From Clostridium putrefaciens (lineage in GTDB: Bacteria > Bacillota > Clostridia > Clostridiales > Clostridiaceae): DNA of 64,000 nt. The DNA is taken from assembly GCF_900461105.1 (NCBI RefSeq), contig NZ_UFWZ01000001.1:1922001-1986000 (forward strand), in the 5' to 3' direction. Below the pieces are notes generated by a model, which had not been told where the DNA came from, ran no database searches, and saw only the letters and a list, made by a program, of their open reading frames with translations. The translations under genes and the position numbers were made by a program. Every line of letters starts with the position of its first letter. Within the stretch, counting starts at the first letter, position 1. Below, piece by piece: positions 55,466 through 64,000 of this stretch.

Positions 55466-56196
55466 TATTGCTTCTTCTCCTTTTCTGTAGGAACAATTAA
55501 TATATTAACTCTTCTATTTTTCGCTCTGTTATTAACATCATTTGGAACTATAGGTTGGTATTCTCCATATCCAGCTGCAGAAAACCTTGATGGCCTCTGT
55601 CCTTTTGTTTCTACAAAATATCTTACTACATTTACTGCCCTCGCAGTAGAAAGTTCCCAGTTACTTTCATATTTAAAGGTATTTATAGCCAAATTATCAG
55701 TATGTCCTTCAATCATAATATCATTAGGAAATGAATCCATAAGAGTATTTATCTTATCTAATATGATTTTACTTTCTTCTATTATATCTGCTCTAGCCGA
55801 TTCAAAAAGAATGTTATCCCTAAGTTGTATTATTACTCCTCTTTCATCATCTTGTATTTCAACTATAGACGAAAGATTGTTTTCATCTATAAATTGTTTA
55901 ACTTTATTATACATACCTTCTTCTCTTGGAAATGTATCATATTCATTTAAAGACTCACCAACTATAGGAACACTTCCATTATTAGTGTTGAAATCCAAAA
56001 CCCCAACTGCTCCACTTCCACTTAATACACCTTGTAAAGCTGTAGATACCTGTTTTAACTTTTGCTGATCCACTGTAGAAAAAGAATATAGTAATATGAA
56101 AAATGTAAGTAATAGAGTTATAGTATCAGAATAAGTAGCAATCCATTCGTCTCCTGTTAACTCTTCAGCTGCTGGAGCATTTTTTTTTCTAGCCAT
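55465..56196 (-). CDS. motB: Motor stator protein MotB
   Basis: 243 residues. The single membrane helix DEWIATYSDTITLLLTFFIL contains Asp24, the proton- or sodium-binding residue. The C-terminal OmpA-like peptidoglycan-binding domain has ILFESARADIIEESKIILDK, MIEGHTDNLAINT and SAAGYGEYQPIVPNDVNNRA with KNRRVNILI. Overlaps motA by eight bases. Coupling-ion type cannot be told reliably from this alone. Confidence 0.96.
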   Translation of the reverse strand: MARKKNAPAAEELTGDEWIATYSDTITLLLTFFILLYSFSTVDQQKLKQVSTALQGVLSGSGAVGVLDFNTNNGSVPIVGESLNEYDTFPREEGMYNKVKQFIDENNLSSIVEIQDDERGVIIQLRDNILFESARADIIEESKIILDKINTLMDSFPNDIMIEGHTDNLAINTFKYESNWELSTARAVNVVRYFVETKGQRPSRFSAAGYGEYQPIVPNDVNNRAKNRRVNILIVPTEKEKKQ

Positions 56197-57001
56197 TAAC
56201 TACATCCTCCTGACCTATAGAACTCTCGTTATTATGTTCCTTTCTTTCTTGTGGGGATAAATATGTTACAAGCTTTTCTTCAACAGTTCTAGGATTAACA
56301 CCGGATTGTATTGCAAGTATTCCCTCTAACATCATCTCTCTTACTGAAACTTCTTTCTTACTTTTTAAGCTCAAATTTGCAGACATTGGATTTAAAAACA
56401 AATTAGCCATTATGGCTCCATAATAGGTAGTAATAAGAGCCTTGGCCATACCAGATGCTATAGCATTTGAATCAGTTAGGTTTGCAAGCATTTGTATAAG
56501 TCCCATTAGTGTTCCTATCATACCAAATGCTGGTGCATATCCTCCCCAAGCCTTTAGTATATTAGCACCCGTTGTGTGTCTTCTTTCCATTTCATCTATT
56601 TCTAGTTCCATTATATCTTTTATAGTTTCTGCCTCTATTCCATCTACTACCATTTGCAGACCCTTTCTTAGAAATTCATCTTCTAATTTAGATATATCAT
56701 CTTCTAATGATAATAACCCATCTTTTCTAGCTTTCTTTGATAAACTTCCGAATTGTCTTACCATTTCTAATGGTGATAAAATAGGTTCCTTAAAAGATTG
56801 TAATAAAACCTTACCCAACTTCTTAAATTCTGATATTGGATAGTTCACTAATAGGGCGCAAATGGATCCGAATACTGTAATTACAAGCGATGAGAAGTCC
56901 CAGAATATCATAAGACCAGCACCACCTAAAGCCATTCCCCATACAATCATAGCAGCCCCTATTATTATACCTATTAACGTTAGCACATCCTGTTTCTTCA
57001 T
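56189..57001 (-). CDS. motA: Motor stator protein MotA
   Basis: 270 residues with four membrane helices. The cytoplasmic loop with EIDEMERRHTTGANILKAWG and the helices GGYAPAFGMIGTLMGLIQML and ASGMAKALITTYYGAIMANL hold the conserved prolines and glycines of the channel. The C-terminal tail (about 215-270) is charged. It lies between flbD and motB in the operon, not in a separate mot operon. Confidence 0.96.
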   Translation of the reverse strand: MKKQDVLTLIGIIIGAAMIVWGMALGGAGLMIFWDFSSLVITVFGSICALLVNYPISEFKKLGKVLLQSFKEPILSPLEMVRQFGSLSKKARKDGLLSLEDDISKLEDEFLRKGLQMVVDGIEAETIKDIMELEIDEMERRHTTGANILKAWGGYAPAFGMIGTLMGLIQMLANLTDSNAIASGMAKALITTYYGAIMANLFLNPMSANLSLKSKKEVSVREMMLEGILAIQSGVNPRTVEEKLVTYLSPQERKEHNNESSIGQEDVVNG

Positions 57002-57013
57002 TTTAGCTGCCTC

Positions 57014-57205
57014 CTACAAATTTAAATTAAATATCTTGTTTTTGTATTTAATAACCTTATTTATTACTTCTTCTGAAGTATCTAGTACTATGTACTTTTT
57101 TCCATTAACTAAAGTTATAAGAGTTTCAGGTACCTCTTCAATCTTCTCTATATGTTCTGAATTAAGTATAAACCCTTTTTGATTAAGCCCCATTAGTTTT
57201 ACCAT
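57014..57205 (-). CDS. flbD: FlbD family flagellar protein
   Basis: 63 residues: MVKLMGLNQKGFILNSEHIE opening, IEEVPETLITLVNGKKYIVL core, and a Lys/Asn-rich tail, the typical small SwrD/FlbD protein found between flgE and motA. In Bacillus SwrD increases swarming torque via stator function. GAGGAGG lies nine bases upstream of ATG. Spacing from motA is 12 bases. Confidence 0.93.
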   Translation of the reverse strand: MVKLMGLNQKGFILNSEHIEKIEEVPETLITLVNGKKYIVLDTSEEVINKVIKYKNKIFNLNL

Positions 57206-57253
57206 ATTATTTCCTCCTCATAGTTAATTTTAAGCCTAAAGAATACATTTTGT

Positions 57254-57283
57254 GACTTCTCATGGCAAATGCCATGAGAAGTC
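57254..57283 (-). promoter_or_regulatory. Intercistronic hairpin between flgE and flbD
   Basis: GACTTCTCATGGC (57254-57266) and GCCATGAGAAGTC (57271-57283) form a perfect 13-bp stem with an AAAT loop, about 50 bases after the flgE stop. On the minus strand ACAAAATG follows, so there is no U-tract and it is a poor terminator. A 3'-end stabiliser or processing site for flgE mRNA fits better. Confidence 0.8.
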
Positions 57284-57332
57284 TTATAATTTATATTACT
57301 TTATACACATTTATCTTAAATTTAAATACTCA

Positions 57333-58403
57333 TTATCTTTTCAAGTTTATGATCTCTTGAAGTATCTCATCTCCTGTAGATATCGCTTTACTATTAGCTT
57401 GAAAACTTCTAGTAGCTATTATCATATCTGTGAATTGTTCTGCAAGATCTACATTGGACATTTCAAGCACACCCTGAAGTACATCTCCATAAGCTTCTTC
57501 ATTACCTAAATTAGGTGCCCCTACTGCCCCTTTAGGCATTACCCCTGATCTAATTAAGGCCTTTCCAGAGTTTGGAGAGGTCATCAATAGGTTACCGCCT
57601 AATTTTTCAAGTCCTGCTGGATTCTTAAATGCAGCCATACCTATTTGACCTATAACAGCCTTTGCACCACCTTCTAATGTAGCTTTTATAGTACCATTTT
57701 TTTCAATAGCAAAAGATGTTATTCTCTTTTCTTCAACCCCAGCTGCAGTTACGATATTTACCGTTTCAGGTATCTTAAGGGTCCTTAAATCTCCACTAGC
57801 TTGCAACTTCTTAGAGTCTGCATCTACAAAATTCAAACTACCATCAGCCTGTATACTTTCAGCAGTTATATCATCAGGTTTAGCCTTTGCATCGCCACTA
57901 CCTAAAATGGAATATCCTAATACTCTGTATCCGTCAGAATTAAGAAGATTTCCTTCATGGTCTACCATAAATGACCCATCTCTTGTATATAGTATATCTA
58001 ATCCCTTAGAATCTGTTGGTAACATAAAATCCTTAGGAGCTGCAGGATCATAAATTTTTATACCGTCAGAAAAGACTGTCTCGCCTCTAGCTACTAAAAA
58101 ATATCCATCTCCATCTACAGCTACATCTAGATTTCTTGCTGTAGGTAACATATTTCCTTGACTAATTACTGTATCAATCCCTGCAAGTTTAACCCCTAGA
58201 CCTACTTGCTTTGGATTAACACCACCTAAGTTTCTACTTGCTCCTGATGCACTACCATTATTTTGACTTATCATATCTTGAAATCTAACCCTTTGAGTTT
58301 TAAAAGCTGTAGTTCCAGAGTTTGCTATATTATTTCCAACTACATCAAGTTTAGTCTGATTAACTCTCATACCACTTATTCCTGAATACATCGATCTTAT
58401 CAT
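57333..58403 (-). CDS. flgE: Flagellar hook protein FlgE
   Basis: 356 residues. Rod/hook N-terminal motif MIRSMYSGISGMRVNQTKLD and VVGNNIANSGTTAFKTQRVR; FlgE-type DVAVDGDGYFLVARGE; the C-terminal segment DVLQGVLEMSNVDLAEQFTD then MIIATRSFQANSKAIST. About 120 copies form the hook. Size is slightly small for FlgE but normal for clostridia. Flanked by two hairpins that may raise its mRNA stability. RBS GTGGGG precedes ATG. Confidence 0.93.
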   Translation of the reverse strand: MIRSMYSGISGMRVNQTKLDVVGNNIANSGTTAFKTQRVRFQDMISQNNGSASGASRNLGGVNPKQVGLGVKLAGIDTVISQGNMLPTARNLDVAVDGDGYFLVARGETVFSDGIKIYDPAAPKDFMLPTDSKGLDILYTRDGSFMVDHEGNLLNSDGYRVLGYSILGSGDAKAKPDDITAESIQADGSLNFVDADSKKLQASGDLRTLKIPETVNIVTAAGVEEKRITSFAIEKNGTIKATLEGGAKAVIGQIGMAAFKNPAGLEKLGGNLLMTSPNSGKALIRSGVMPKGAVGAPNLGNEEAYGDVLQGVLEMSNVDLAEQFTDMIIATRSFQANSKAISTGDEILQEIINLKR

Positions 58404-58453
58404 TTAACATTACCCCACTCTTTTTTAGTAACCTTGTTTCTATATATCCACAA

Positions 58454-58482
58454 GGCAAGGCCCCCTGAAATCAGGTCCAGCC
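58454..58482 (-). promoter_or_regulatory. GC-rich hairpin between the TIGR02530 gene and flgE
   Basis: Three stacked helices GGC/GCC, GG/CC and CCTG/CAGG around an AAAT loop, with small bulges, directly at the stop codon of the upstream gene and about 50 bases before flgE. This GC content is striking in such AT-rich DNA. No U-tract follows on the minus strand, so it is not a terminator. Confidence 0.65.
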
Positions 58483-58874
58483 TACAGTATTACAACACTA
58501 TCTATGTTGGTAAATACATTTTCTTTTGCTCTATCTTTATCTATAACTGTTATTATTGTTCTATTTTGAATACTGGCTATAAACGCCACATCTTTATAAA
58601 ATATCAAAGAATTTTTAGAACCCTTTTTTTCTGCTTTGTTCATTCCTTCTTTAATAGCTTCCATATCTATATAATCTATATTTAGATCTTTTATTCTTTC
58701 AGATGCATGGTTTGAAACCTTTATATCTTTTTCTAGTTTTGATTTTAAAACTTCATTAAAACTTTTACCCTTAGTAACTTCTTTGCTATTATCTTTTGTA
58801 TATGTTTCCTTACAGCTTGGGATGTGCAAATTATCTACTACATAAGGCCTTCCATTAATTATCCTATAACTCAT
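58482..58874 (-). CDS. Flagellar operon protein, TIGR02530 type
   Basis: 130 residues. The C-terminal half carries the family pattern: VSNHASERIKDLNIDY, MNKAEKKGSKNSLIFYKDVA, FIASIQNRTIITVIDKDRAK. The gene between flgD and flgE in Firmicutes encodes this uncharacterised protein, thought to be an export or hook-assembly accessory. It starts one base after flgD stops. Function not established. Confidence 0.88.
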   Translation of the reverse strand: MSYRIINGRPYVVDNLHIPSCKETYTKDNSKEVTKGKSFNEVLKSKLEKDIKVSNHASERIKDLNIDYIDMEAIKEGMNKAEKKGSKNSLIFYKDVAFIASIQNRTIITVIDKDRAKENVFTNIDSVVIL

Positions 58875-58875
58875 A

Positions 58876-59547
58876 TTACTGTGATATCTTATTTATCTTA
58901 GTATAGGAATAATCTTTTATTTCTCCGGTTTCAAACTTTACACTTACATTAACAAGTCCTTTTTCTCTAAATACTCCAGTAACTAAACCCTTTATTACTT
59001 CATCCGGCTTATCTCCTGATAGTTCCACTTGTTTTCCAATAAGAGATGACGCATACAGCAATGAAGTATTAGTGTTTATATTTTCTACATTAAGATTTGG
59101 AACATCTAATATTGAAATAACATCACCAAGGGCAAACTCTAAAACTTCTGTTTTATCATCTTTTTTAACCTCTACCCCTAACACCATTTCTCCACGTCTG
59201 TTTTCTGTAGCCCTTACTATTCCTGTATAAGGTTTCCCATTATCATCAGCATAATTAAGAGTTACACCTTTACCTATAAGGGTGCTTGAAGACATGCTTG
59301 AAACTGTATTGTTCAAATTCGTCATCTGTTCTAAGGATGCAAACTGAGCCATTTGTGCTATATAAGCTGTTGTATCCTTTGCATTAGATGGATCTTGATT
59401 TGAAAGTTCTGCAGATAAAATCTTTAAAAAGGAATTTTTATCTAACCCTCCACCATTCTTTACTACCTTTGTTCTTCTTGAAGTATAATTATCTTGAACA
59501 GACATACTCTTTGATTCATATTTAACTGGATTATTTATACCTGGCAT
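58876..59547 (-). CDS. flgD: Hook cap protein FlgD
   Basis: 223 residues. The conserved N-terminal part is GGLDKNSFLKILSAELSNQD and PSNAKDTTAYIAQMAQFASL then EQMTNLNNTVSSM; the rest is a beta-rich region (about 90-223) in the place of the usual tudor/Fn3-like domains. FlgD caps the growing hook and is then replaced. Usual position between fliK and flgE. Confidence 0.93.
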   Translation of the reverse strand: MPGINNPVKYESKSMSVQDNYTSRRTKVVKNGGGLDKNSFLKILSAELSNQDPSNAKDTTAYIAQMAQFASLEQMTNLNNTVSSMSSSTLIGKGVTLNYADDNGKPYTGIVRATENRRGEMVLGVEVKKDDKTEVLEFALGDVISILDVPNLNVENINTNTSLLYASSLIGKQVELSGDKPDEVIKGLVTGVFREKGLVNVSVKFETGEIKDYSYTKINKISQ

Positions 59548-59570
59548 TTTAACCCTCCTTTTATAATTCC

Positions 59571-60857
59571 CTAAGCTAAAATGTTAATCTTTCCATCTTC
59601 TACAATGCCTAAATTATCATCTTCTATAATTCCTTCTTCTATTGAAGCCATATTCTCAGATTTACCTCTATTTCTAGATTGTTCTTTCTGAAACTCGCTT
59701 TCAAAAAAACCTTGTGGTAAATTTGAGTAAGACATAAAGTCTTCTGTAAATATACCTACTTGAACTTGATCTACCTTTAAATTCGCATCAGAAAGTCCAT
59801 TTTTTAAGTCCTTTAAATTTGAATTTAATAAACTATACGCTTCTTTATTGTTAGCCATTATCTTTGCATTCATTTTATCAGCTTCTAGTACAAGTGTTAT
59901 TACTATCTGACCTAATTCTTTTGGATTAATTTTCACTATAAGTTCTTTCATATTACTACTTTCCATGAACTTTACTGATTTAATTATATCTTGAACCACG
60001 CTTACTTTATTTACCACTAAGTTTTCGCTACTTTGCACTTCTGATGTTGCATTACTATCAATAAGACTTTGATTTATCATAAAACTTTTAGTGAAATCTT
60101 TGTTAATGTCTTTTTCACCCATTATATTTTTTAATAAACTTAATTCTTTATCCTCTTCATTGTTATTTAAGTCTAAAGAACTTCTGTTTTCTGCTTCAGA
60201 ATTAACTAATTTAGTCTTATCTTGATATCCTTCTTCTAAATAATTTTGTTTTAACTTACCTAATAAATCTTCAACACTCTTTCCTTTTGAATCCTCTTTT
60301 CCAATAAGCTTGTTTATAATATCCATATCTAAGTTATTAGAATTAGATTCGTTAACAAAATCAAACTCTTCAGAAGATAAATTGTTAATATTATTTAAAG
60401 AAGCCTCAATTAATTTTATATCTCCTTCTGAAAACATTTCATTATCAAAGGACAGATCATTTATTCCAAGATTATTCACTTTACTTAATGTTTCTGCTGA
60501 AAGCATCTTCATTAAATCTAAATGACTATTATCTTTCTTTAAGGAATTTAAAAGTTCCATAAGAGCTGAAGGATTATCAACTAAATCTTTAATGTATTTT
60601 TTAATATCCTCATTAGTTTCATCCTCTTCAGTATTCAATTTACATGCTTTTGAAAGTTTTATATCTTTATCTTGGAAGCTTCTCCCCACACCTTGGCTTT
60701 TATCAACTTTAACCTTATTGGTTTTATTTGAACATTTATCCGCCGTAAAATCTAAACTTTGTTCAAAAGACTTAGATTCATTCTTTTTACCCCTAATAAG
60801 ATTTTTTGGGTCGTTAGAGTTTCCATAGCCATTGACTTTATTTATACCTTGGATCAT
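59571..60857 (-). CDS. fliK: Hook-length control protein FliK
   Basis: 428 residues. Most of the protein (about 1-280) is low-complexity, Asn/Asp/Lys/Ser-rich and probably unfolded, as expected for a molecular ruler. The C-terminal Flg_hook domain is seen in KELIVKINPKELGQIVITLV, LEADKMNAKIMANNKEAYSL and LLNSNLKDLKNGLSDANLKV. ATG at 60857 follows AGGAGG; the longer ORF start at 60866 overlaps that site. It begins five bases after fliJ. Confidence 0.88.
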   Translation of the reverse strand: MIQGINKVNGYGNSNDPKNLIRGKKNESKSFEQSLDFTADKCSNKTNKVKVDKSQGVGRSFQDKDIKLSKACKLNTEEDETNEDIKKYIKDLVDNPSALMELLNSLKKDNSHLDLMKMLSAETLSKVNNLGINDLSFDNEMFSEGDIKLIEASLNNINNLSSEEFDFVNESNSNNLDMDIINKLIGKEDSKGKSVEDLLGKLKQNYLEEGYQDKTKLVNSEAENRSSLDLNNNEEDKELSLLKNIMGEKDINKDFTKSFMINQSLIDSNATSEVQSSENLVVNKVSVVQDIIKSVKFMESSNMKELIVKINPKELGQIVITLVLEADKMNAKIMANNKEAYSLLNSNLKDLKNGLSDANLKVDQVQVGIFTEDFMSYSNLPQGFFESEFQKEQSRNRGKSENMASIEEGIIEDDNLGIVEDGKINILA

Positions 60858-60862
60858 ATATT

Positions 60863-61300
60863 TCACCTCCTTTCACGATTTCTCATATATCCATATAAAG
60901 CAAACTCATCATTTTGGGTTTGCTCCATATGCTTTTCTAAGTCTAAAAATTCTACTTCTCTTTTTTGCCTTAATATTTCTACAGTTTTTCTATCTACTTG
61001 TTTTGTCTTTAGATCTCTTCTTTTATCTTCTAAAATTATTATTCTTTTATCTAACTCCAAGACCTTTTCATCTATTGAAGTATTTAATTCATTAAGATAA
61101 TTCCTTTTTATCTTTTGTTCTATAACACTTCCAACATTTAATACATTATTATACTTACTGTAATTTTGTTTCATCACATTTAATAAATCTTCTGTTTTAT
61201 CCTTCTGACTTTGAGCTTCACTAAAATGTTTTTTACTTTCCTCTTCTTTTTCTGTTCTTATATCTAAAAGTTTTTGAAGTCTGAAATTAAATGCGGTCAC
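60863..61300 (-). CDS. fliJ: Flagellar export chaperone FliJ
   Basis: 145-residue, almost entirely coiled-coil protein (FNFRLQKLLDIRTEKEEESK at the start, then heptad-rich Lys/Glu segments). FliJ forms the central stalk of the FliI ATPase ring. Start is GTG at 61300 with AGAGGAG about ten bases before. Synteny between fliI and fliK supports the call. Confidence 0.9.
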   Translation of the reverse strand: MTAFNFRLQKLLDIRTEKEEESKKHFSEAQSQKDKTEDLLNVMKQNYSKYNNVLNVGSVIEQKIKRNYLNELNTSIDEKVLELDKRIIILEDKRRDLKTKQVDRKTVEILRQKREVEFLDLEKHMEQTQNDEFALYGYMRNRERR

Positions 61301-61343
61301 CAGTATGTTTCTCCTCTCTAATATGCAATTTTTATGTTACAGG

Positions 61344-62651
61344 CTAATTAAATATATTGATTAACTTTTCAACGCTAAAATCAAAGTCTGAATGTTCATC
61401 TACACCTTGCATTAAGTATGCATTTAGAACCTCATTATAATTTATAGCAGTATCAATCTTTCTATTGCTCCCTTTCACATAAGCCCCTATACTTATAAGA
61501 TCCTCAGAATCTTTATAAGTAGCTAACATATCTCTTGCGAAAGAAGCTGCATCTTTATGTTCATCTTCTGCAATTTCCGGCATTAATCTACTAACACTAT
61601 TTAATATATCGATAGCTGGGTAATGATTTTTATGGGCCAAAGTTCTAGATAAAACTATGTGTCCATCCAATATACCCCTAACAGCATCTGCTATAGGCTC
61701 ATTAAAATCATCCCCATCAACTAAAACCGTATAAAATGCTGTTATTGATCCTTTATCAGACATTCCTGATCTCTCCATAAGTCGCGGTAACATAGCAAAT
61801 ACAGAAGGAGTATATCCTTTTGTTGCTGGAGGTTCTCCAATAGCAAGTCCTACTTCTCTTTGTGCCATAGCAAATCTAGTTACAGAATCCATCATTAAGA
61901 TAACCTTTTTACCTTTATCTCTAAAATACTCTGCTATGGCTGTAGCTGTAAAAGCTCCCTTAATTCTTACAAGAGCAGGTTTATCAGATGTAACACATAC
62001 TATTATTGACTTCTTTAGCCCCTCTTCACCTAAATCTTTTTCTATAAAATCTAAAACTTCTCTACCTCTTTCTCCGATAAGTGCAATAACATTTACATCT
62101 GCTTTTGCATATTTTGATATCATACCAAGTGTAGTGCTTTTCCCTACCCCAGAACCTGCAAATATACCTATCCTTTGTCCCTCACCACATGTTAAGAATC
62201 CATCTATAGCTCTTATACCTGTAGGCAGAACACTTTTTATTCGTCTTCTTTTTAAAGGATCTGGTGGTTCTCTATCCAAGGCATATAATTCACCCTTTTG
62301 AATTTTCTCCCCTTCTAAGGGTCTTCCAAGACCATCTAATACTTTCCCAAATAAATCATCACTACACTCTACACTTAAGGGTTTGCCTTCTGGAACTACT
62401 TTACATCCAGGAGAAATGCCTATAAGTTCCCCTAAAGGCATGAGAATAACATCATCATCTTTGAATCCAACGGTTTCACAAATGATAGGCATATTTTTTT
62501 CATTATATATGGTACACAGTTCTCCAACAAAAGCCTTTATACCCTCTACTTCTACAGTTAACCCTATAACCTTTTTAACTTTTCCTTCTATATAATGTGT
62601 GTTGCATTGTTTAACTCTTTTTATTATCTCATTAAAATCTATCTGAAGCAT
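61344..62651 (-). CDS. fliI: Flagellar export ATPase FliI
   Basis: 435 residues of the F1-beta/type III ATPase family. Walker A: GIFAGSGVGKSTTLG (near 163), Glu in IGERGREVLDF, Walker B: KVILMMDSVTRFAMAQRE, then GEPPATKGYTPSVFAMLPRL and DGDDFNEPIADAVRGILDGH. The N-terminal 20 residues that bind FliH are present (MLQIDFNEIIKRVK). Energises substrate delivery with FliH and FliJ. Confidence 0.98.
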   Translation of the reverse strand: MLQIDFNEIIKRVKQCNTHYIEGKVKKVIGLTVEVEGIKAFVGELCTIYNEKNMPIICETVGFKDDDVILMPLGELIGISPGCKVVPEGKPLSVECSDDLFGKVLDGLGRPLEGEKIQKGELYALDREPPDPLKRRRIKSVLPTGIRAIDGFLTCGEGQRIGIFAGSGVGKSTTLGMISKYAKADVNVIALIGERGREVLDFIEKDLGEEGLKKSIIVCVTSDKPALVRIKGAFTATAIAEYFRDKGKKVILMMDSVTRFAMAQREVGLAIGEPPATKGYTPSVFAMLPRLMERSGMSDKGSITAFYTVLVDGDDFNEPIADAVRGILDGHIVLSRTLAHKNHYPAIDILNSVSRLMPEIAEDEHKDAASFARDMLATYKDSEDLISIGAYVKGSNRKIDTAINYNEVLNAYLMQGVDEHSDFDFSVEKLINIFN

Positions 62652-62675
62652 ATTATCTCCCTTATCTTATAGTAA

Positions 62676-63410
62676 TTAATAAAGCTCCTTTTTAATATTT
62701 TCAAGACCTGTATCTATCCCTACTGTAATAGTTCCATTATCCTTTTCTATAACTGCATTTCCATCTCCAAGTGAGTTATCTTTTATAACAAATATATCTC
62801 CCTGCAATGCGAATTCATTTTTCCATTTTAGAACAACTTCTTTTATATGTTCTGAATGACACTCTCCACATCTTATTATAAATACCTTATTGTTTCTATG
62901 TTCTTTCAATGCCTCCAATATTGTACTATCTATACCGTCTTCTTTAGATACTTCTTTTTTTAATATGCTTTTAGCTATCTCATAAGATAAATTTATAATT
63001 TCATCTTTTTTTAACTGAAGATAATTTTCAAAATCTTCTCTAGCATTTTTAAGAATATAGTTGGCTTTAGACCTACTCTCGTCTAATAAGGATTCAGCTT
63101 CTTTCAAAGCCTTTTCCATATGCACTTCATAAGAATCACTATATCCTTTTTCATAGCCGTTTTTGTACCCATCTTCATAAGCATCTTTTTTTATAACAAC
63201 AGCATCCTCATTAGCTATTTTTAGTATCATATCCTTTTGTTTCTGCGAATTATCTATAATAGACTTCCCTATATTCTCATAGCTATCTAGGACTCTATCT
63301 TCTTTTTCAATAGACAAAAAGCTTTCTTCACTTTTTTTATAGTAGCAAGTATCTATTAGTCTTTCGCCTTCTATTTCTAAACTTTTAATAACATTATAAT
63401 ACGATGGCAT
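62676..63410 (-). CDS. fliH: Flagellar export regulator FliH
   Basis: 244 residues, with a central Gly-rich heptad-like stretch (DAYEDGYKNGYEKGYSDSYE, the G-x3-G repeats typical of FliH near 80-97), a coiled coil (about 100-150) and a C-terminal domain that binds FliI (SYEIAKSILKKEV, then GDGNAVIEKDNGTITVGIDT). ATG at 63410 overlaps the end of fliG by 17 bases; GTG at 63419 lies inside the ribosome site. Confidence 0.93.
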   Translation of the reverse strand: MPSYYNVIKSLEIEGERLIDTCYYKKSEESFLSIEKEDRVLDSYENIGKSIIDNSQKQKDMILKIANEDAVVIKKDAYEDGYKNGYEKGYSDSYEVHMEKALKEAESLLDESRSKANYILKNAREDFENYLQLKKDEIINLSYEIAKSILKKEVSKEDGIDSTILEALKEHRNNKVFIIRCGECHSEHIKEVVLKWKNEFALQGDIFVIKDNSLGDGNAVIEKDNGTITVGIDTGLENIKKELY

Positions 63411-64000
63411 CTTCCCCACCTCTTGCTATAACTATTTCTCCTGATTCATCTAGTCTTCTTATTATTGCAACAATCTTTTGTTGAGACTTCTCAACATCCA
63501 TAATTCTTACCGGTCCTAAGAACTCCATATCCTCTTTAAGAGAAGCTGATGCTCTTTTAGACTGATTTTCAAATATACAATTTGCTACTTCCTCAGAACA
63601 TCCTTTAAGTGCTAAAGATAACTCTTTTACGTCTATTTCTCTTAAGACTCTTTGTATAGCTAAATTTCCTAGTGATATAATATCCTCAAATACAAACATA
63701 GAATCTTTAACCTTTTCTGCAAGTTCTGGATCTTCTCGTTCTAAATCTTCTGTAATATTTTTCTCTGTAGTCCTATCTACTCGATTTAAGATATCTACAA
63801 GTGTTGGAACTCCACCTATTATTGTTACATCGCTTCTTACTACAGAAGATAATTTACTATCTAACACCTTTTCTATTTCCCTTATAACCATTGGCGATGT
63901 GTTACTCATTGTAGCTATTCTGTACGCTACCACTGCTTGTACATCTTCTGGTAGTGACGATAAAAGTTGTCCTGCCTTATCAGGTTGAAGATAGCAAAGT
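63394..64000 (-). CDS. fliG: Flagellar motor switch protein FliG (C-terminal part; 5' end outside window)
   Basis: About 200 codons are present and the frame is open to the right edge, so the first ~130 residues lie outside. The visible part runs from LQPDKAGQLLSSLPEDVQAV through VAYRIATMSNTSPMVIREIE (EHPQR-type middle domain region) to the charge-bearing C-terminal domain DIISLGNLAIQRVLREIDVK, then GPVRIMDVEKSQQKIVAIIR and LDESGEIVIARGGEDAIVL. The charged residues that meet MotA are in this domain. Overlaps fliH. Confidence 0.97.
   Translation of the reverse strand, partial: LCYLQPDKAGQLLSSLPEDVQAVVAYRIATMSNTSPMVIREIEKVLDSKLSSVVRSDVTIIGGVPTLVDILNRVDRTTEKNITEDLEREDPELAEKVKDSMFVFEDIISLGNLAIQRVLREIDVKELSLALKGCSEEVANCIFENQSKRASASLKEDMEFLGPVRIMDVEKSQQKIVAIIRRLDESGEIVIARGGEDAIVL

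Noticed and set aside
57254-57283. Terminator splitting the flagellar operon after flgE
   Set aside because: No U-tract follows on the transcribed strand, and flbD-motA downstream have no visible promoter of their own.
1-64000. Mobile elements, prophage, CRISPR, toxin-antitoxin or defence islands
   Set aside because: No transposase, integrase, direct repeat array or defence gene is visible. Gene order is typical of the clostridial core genome throughout.

Overview
The window reads as a piece of a low-GC, spore-forming, flagellated anaerobe of the genus Clostridium (cluster I type). The signs are the AT-rich DNA, strong GGAGG ribosome sites, frequent TTG/GTG starts, sporulation genes (spoIIA operon, gpr, spoIIP, yqfC/yqfD, a CotS-like protein), a HrcA/CIRCE heat-shock operon, a pyruvate phosphate dikinase whose His455 and Cys831 fall where they do in the clostridial enzyme, and a FliR-FlhB fusion. 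I cannot name the species. Nearly all genes lie on the minus strand, as expected when one replichore is co-directional with replication. Only a CotS-like gene, rpsT, a 139-residue orphan and a CBS/DHH pyrophosphatase are on the plus strand. I see no insertion sequence, prophage, CRISPR array, tRNA or rRNA.

Layout. 1-6.2 kb: start of dnaG, a dGTPase-like HD hydrolase, a CotS-like kinase-fold gene, ppdK and a CcpN-like repressor. 6.3-15 kb: a DUF4342 protein behind a GC-richer structured leader, then recO, era, cdd, a dgkA-PAP2 fusion, ybeY, pgpH, yqfD, yqfC, yqeY and rpsU; phoH, often found in this cluster, is missing. 15-24 kb: HIT protein, mtaB, rsmE and prmA downstream of the heat-shock operon hrcA-grpE-dnaK-dnaJ, which has a clear promoter and CIRCE. 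23.7-29.4 kb: hemW, lepA, a small secreted or anchored protein, spoIIP and gpr. 29.5-37.1 kb: rpsT (plus strand), holA, comEC, a degenerate P-type ATPase, then sigF-spoIIAB-spoIIAA under a textbook sigma-H promoter. 37.2-44.1 kb: deoC, orphan gene, Ca2+ P-type ATPase, CBS-DRTGG-DHH pyrophosphatase and a membrane protein.

44.2-64 kb is one long flagellar operon read leftwards: fliG (partial), fliH, fliI, fliJ, fliK, flgD, a TIGR02530-type gene, flgE, flbD, motA, motB, fliL, fliO, fliP, fliQ, fliR-flhB, flhA, flhF, flhG, a 61-residue ORF, fliA, a SwrB-like gene, a 59-residue membrane ORF and two FlgF/FlgG-type rod genes, ending at a strong terminator. It encodes the switch, export gate and ATPase, hook, stator, placement GTPase/ATPase and the sigma factor for late genes.

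Most of the window is conserved core genome. The best leads are: (1) an intact 845-residue P-type ATPase homologue that has lost its phosphorylated Asp, TGES, PEGL and GDGxND residues, between sigF and comEC; (2) an unassigned, switch-like structured RNA upstream of the DUF4342 gene; (3) two small uncharacterised ORFs and a SwrB-like gene around fliA; (4) hairpins flanking flgE; (5) a ComEC without its nuclease-like domain; and (6) an inverted repeat covering the ribosome site of the gene after spoIIP.
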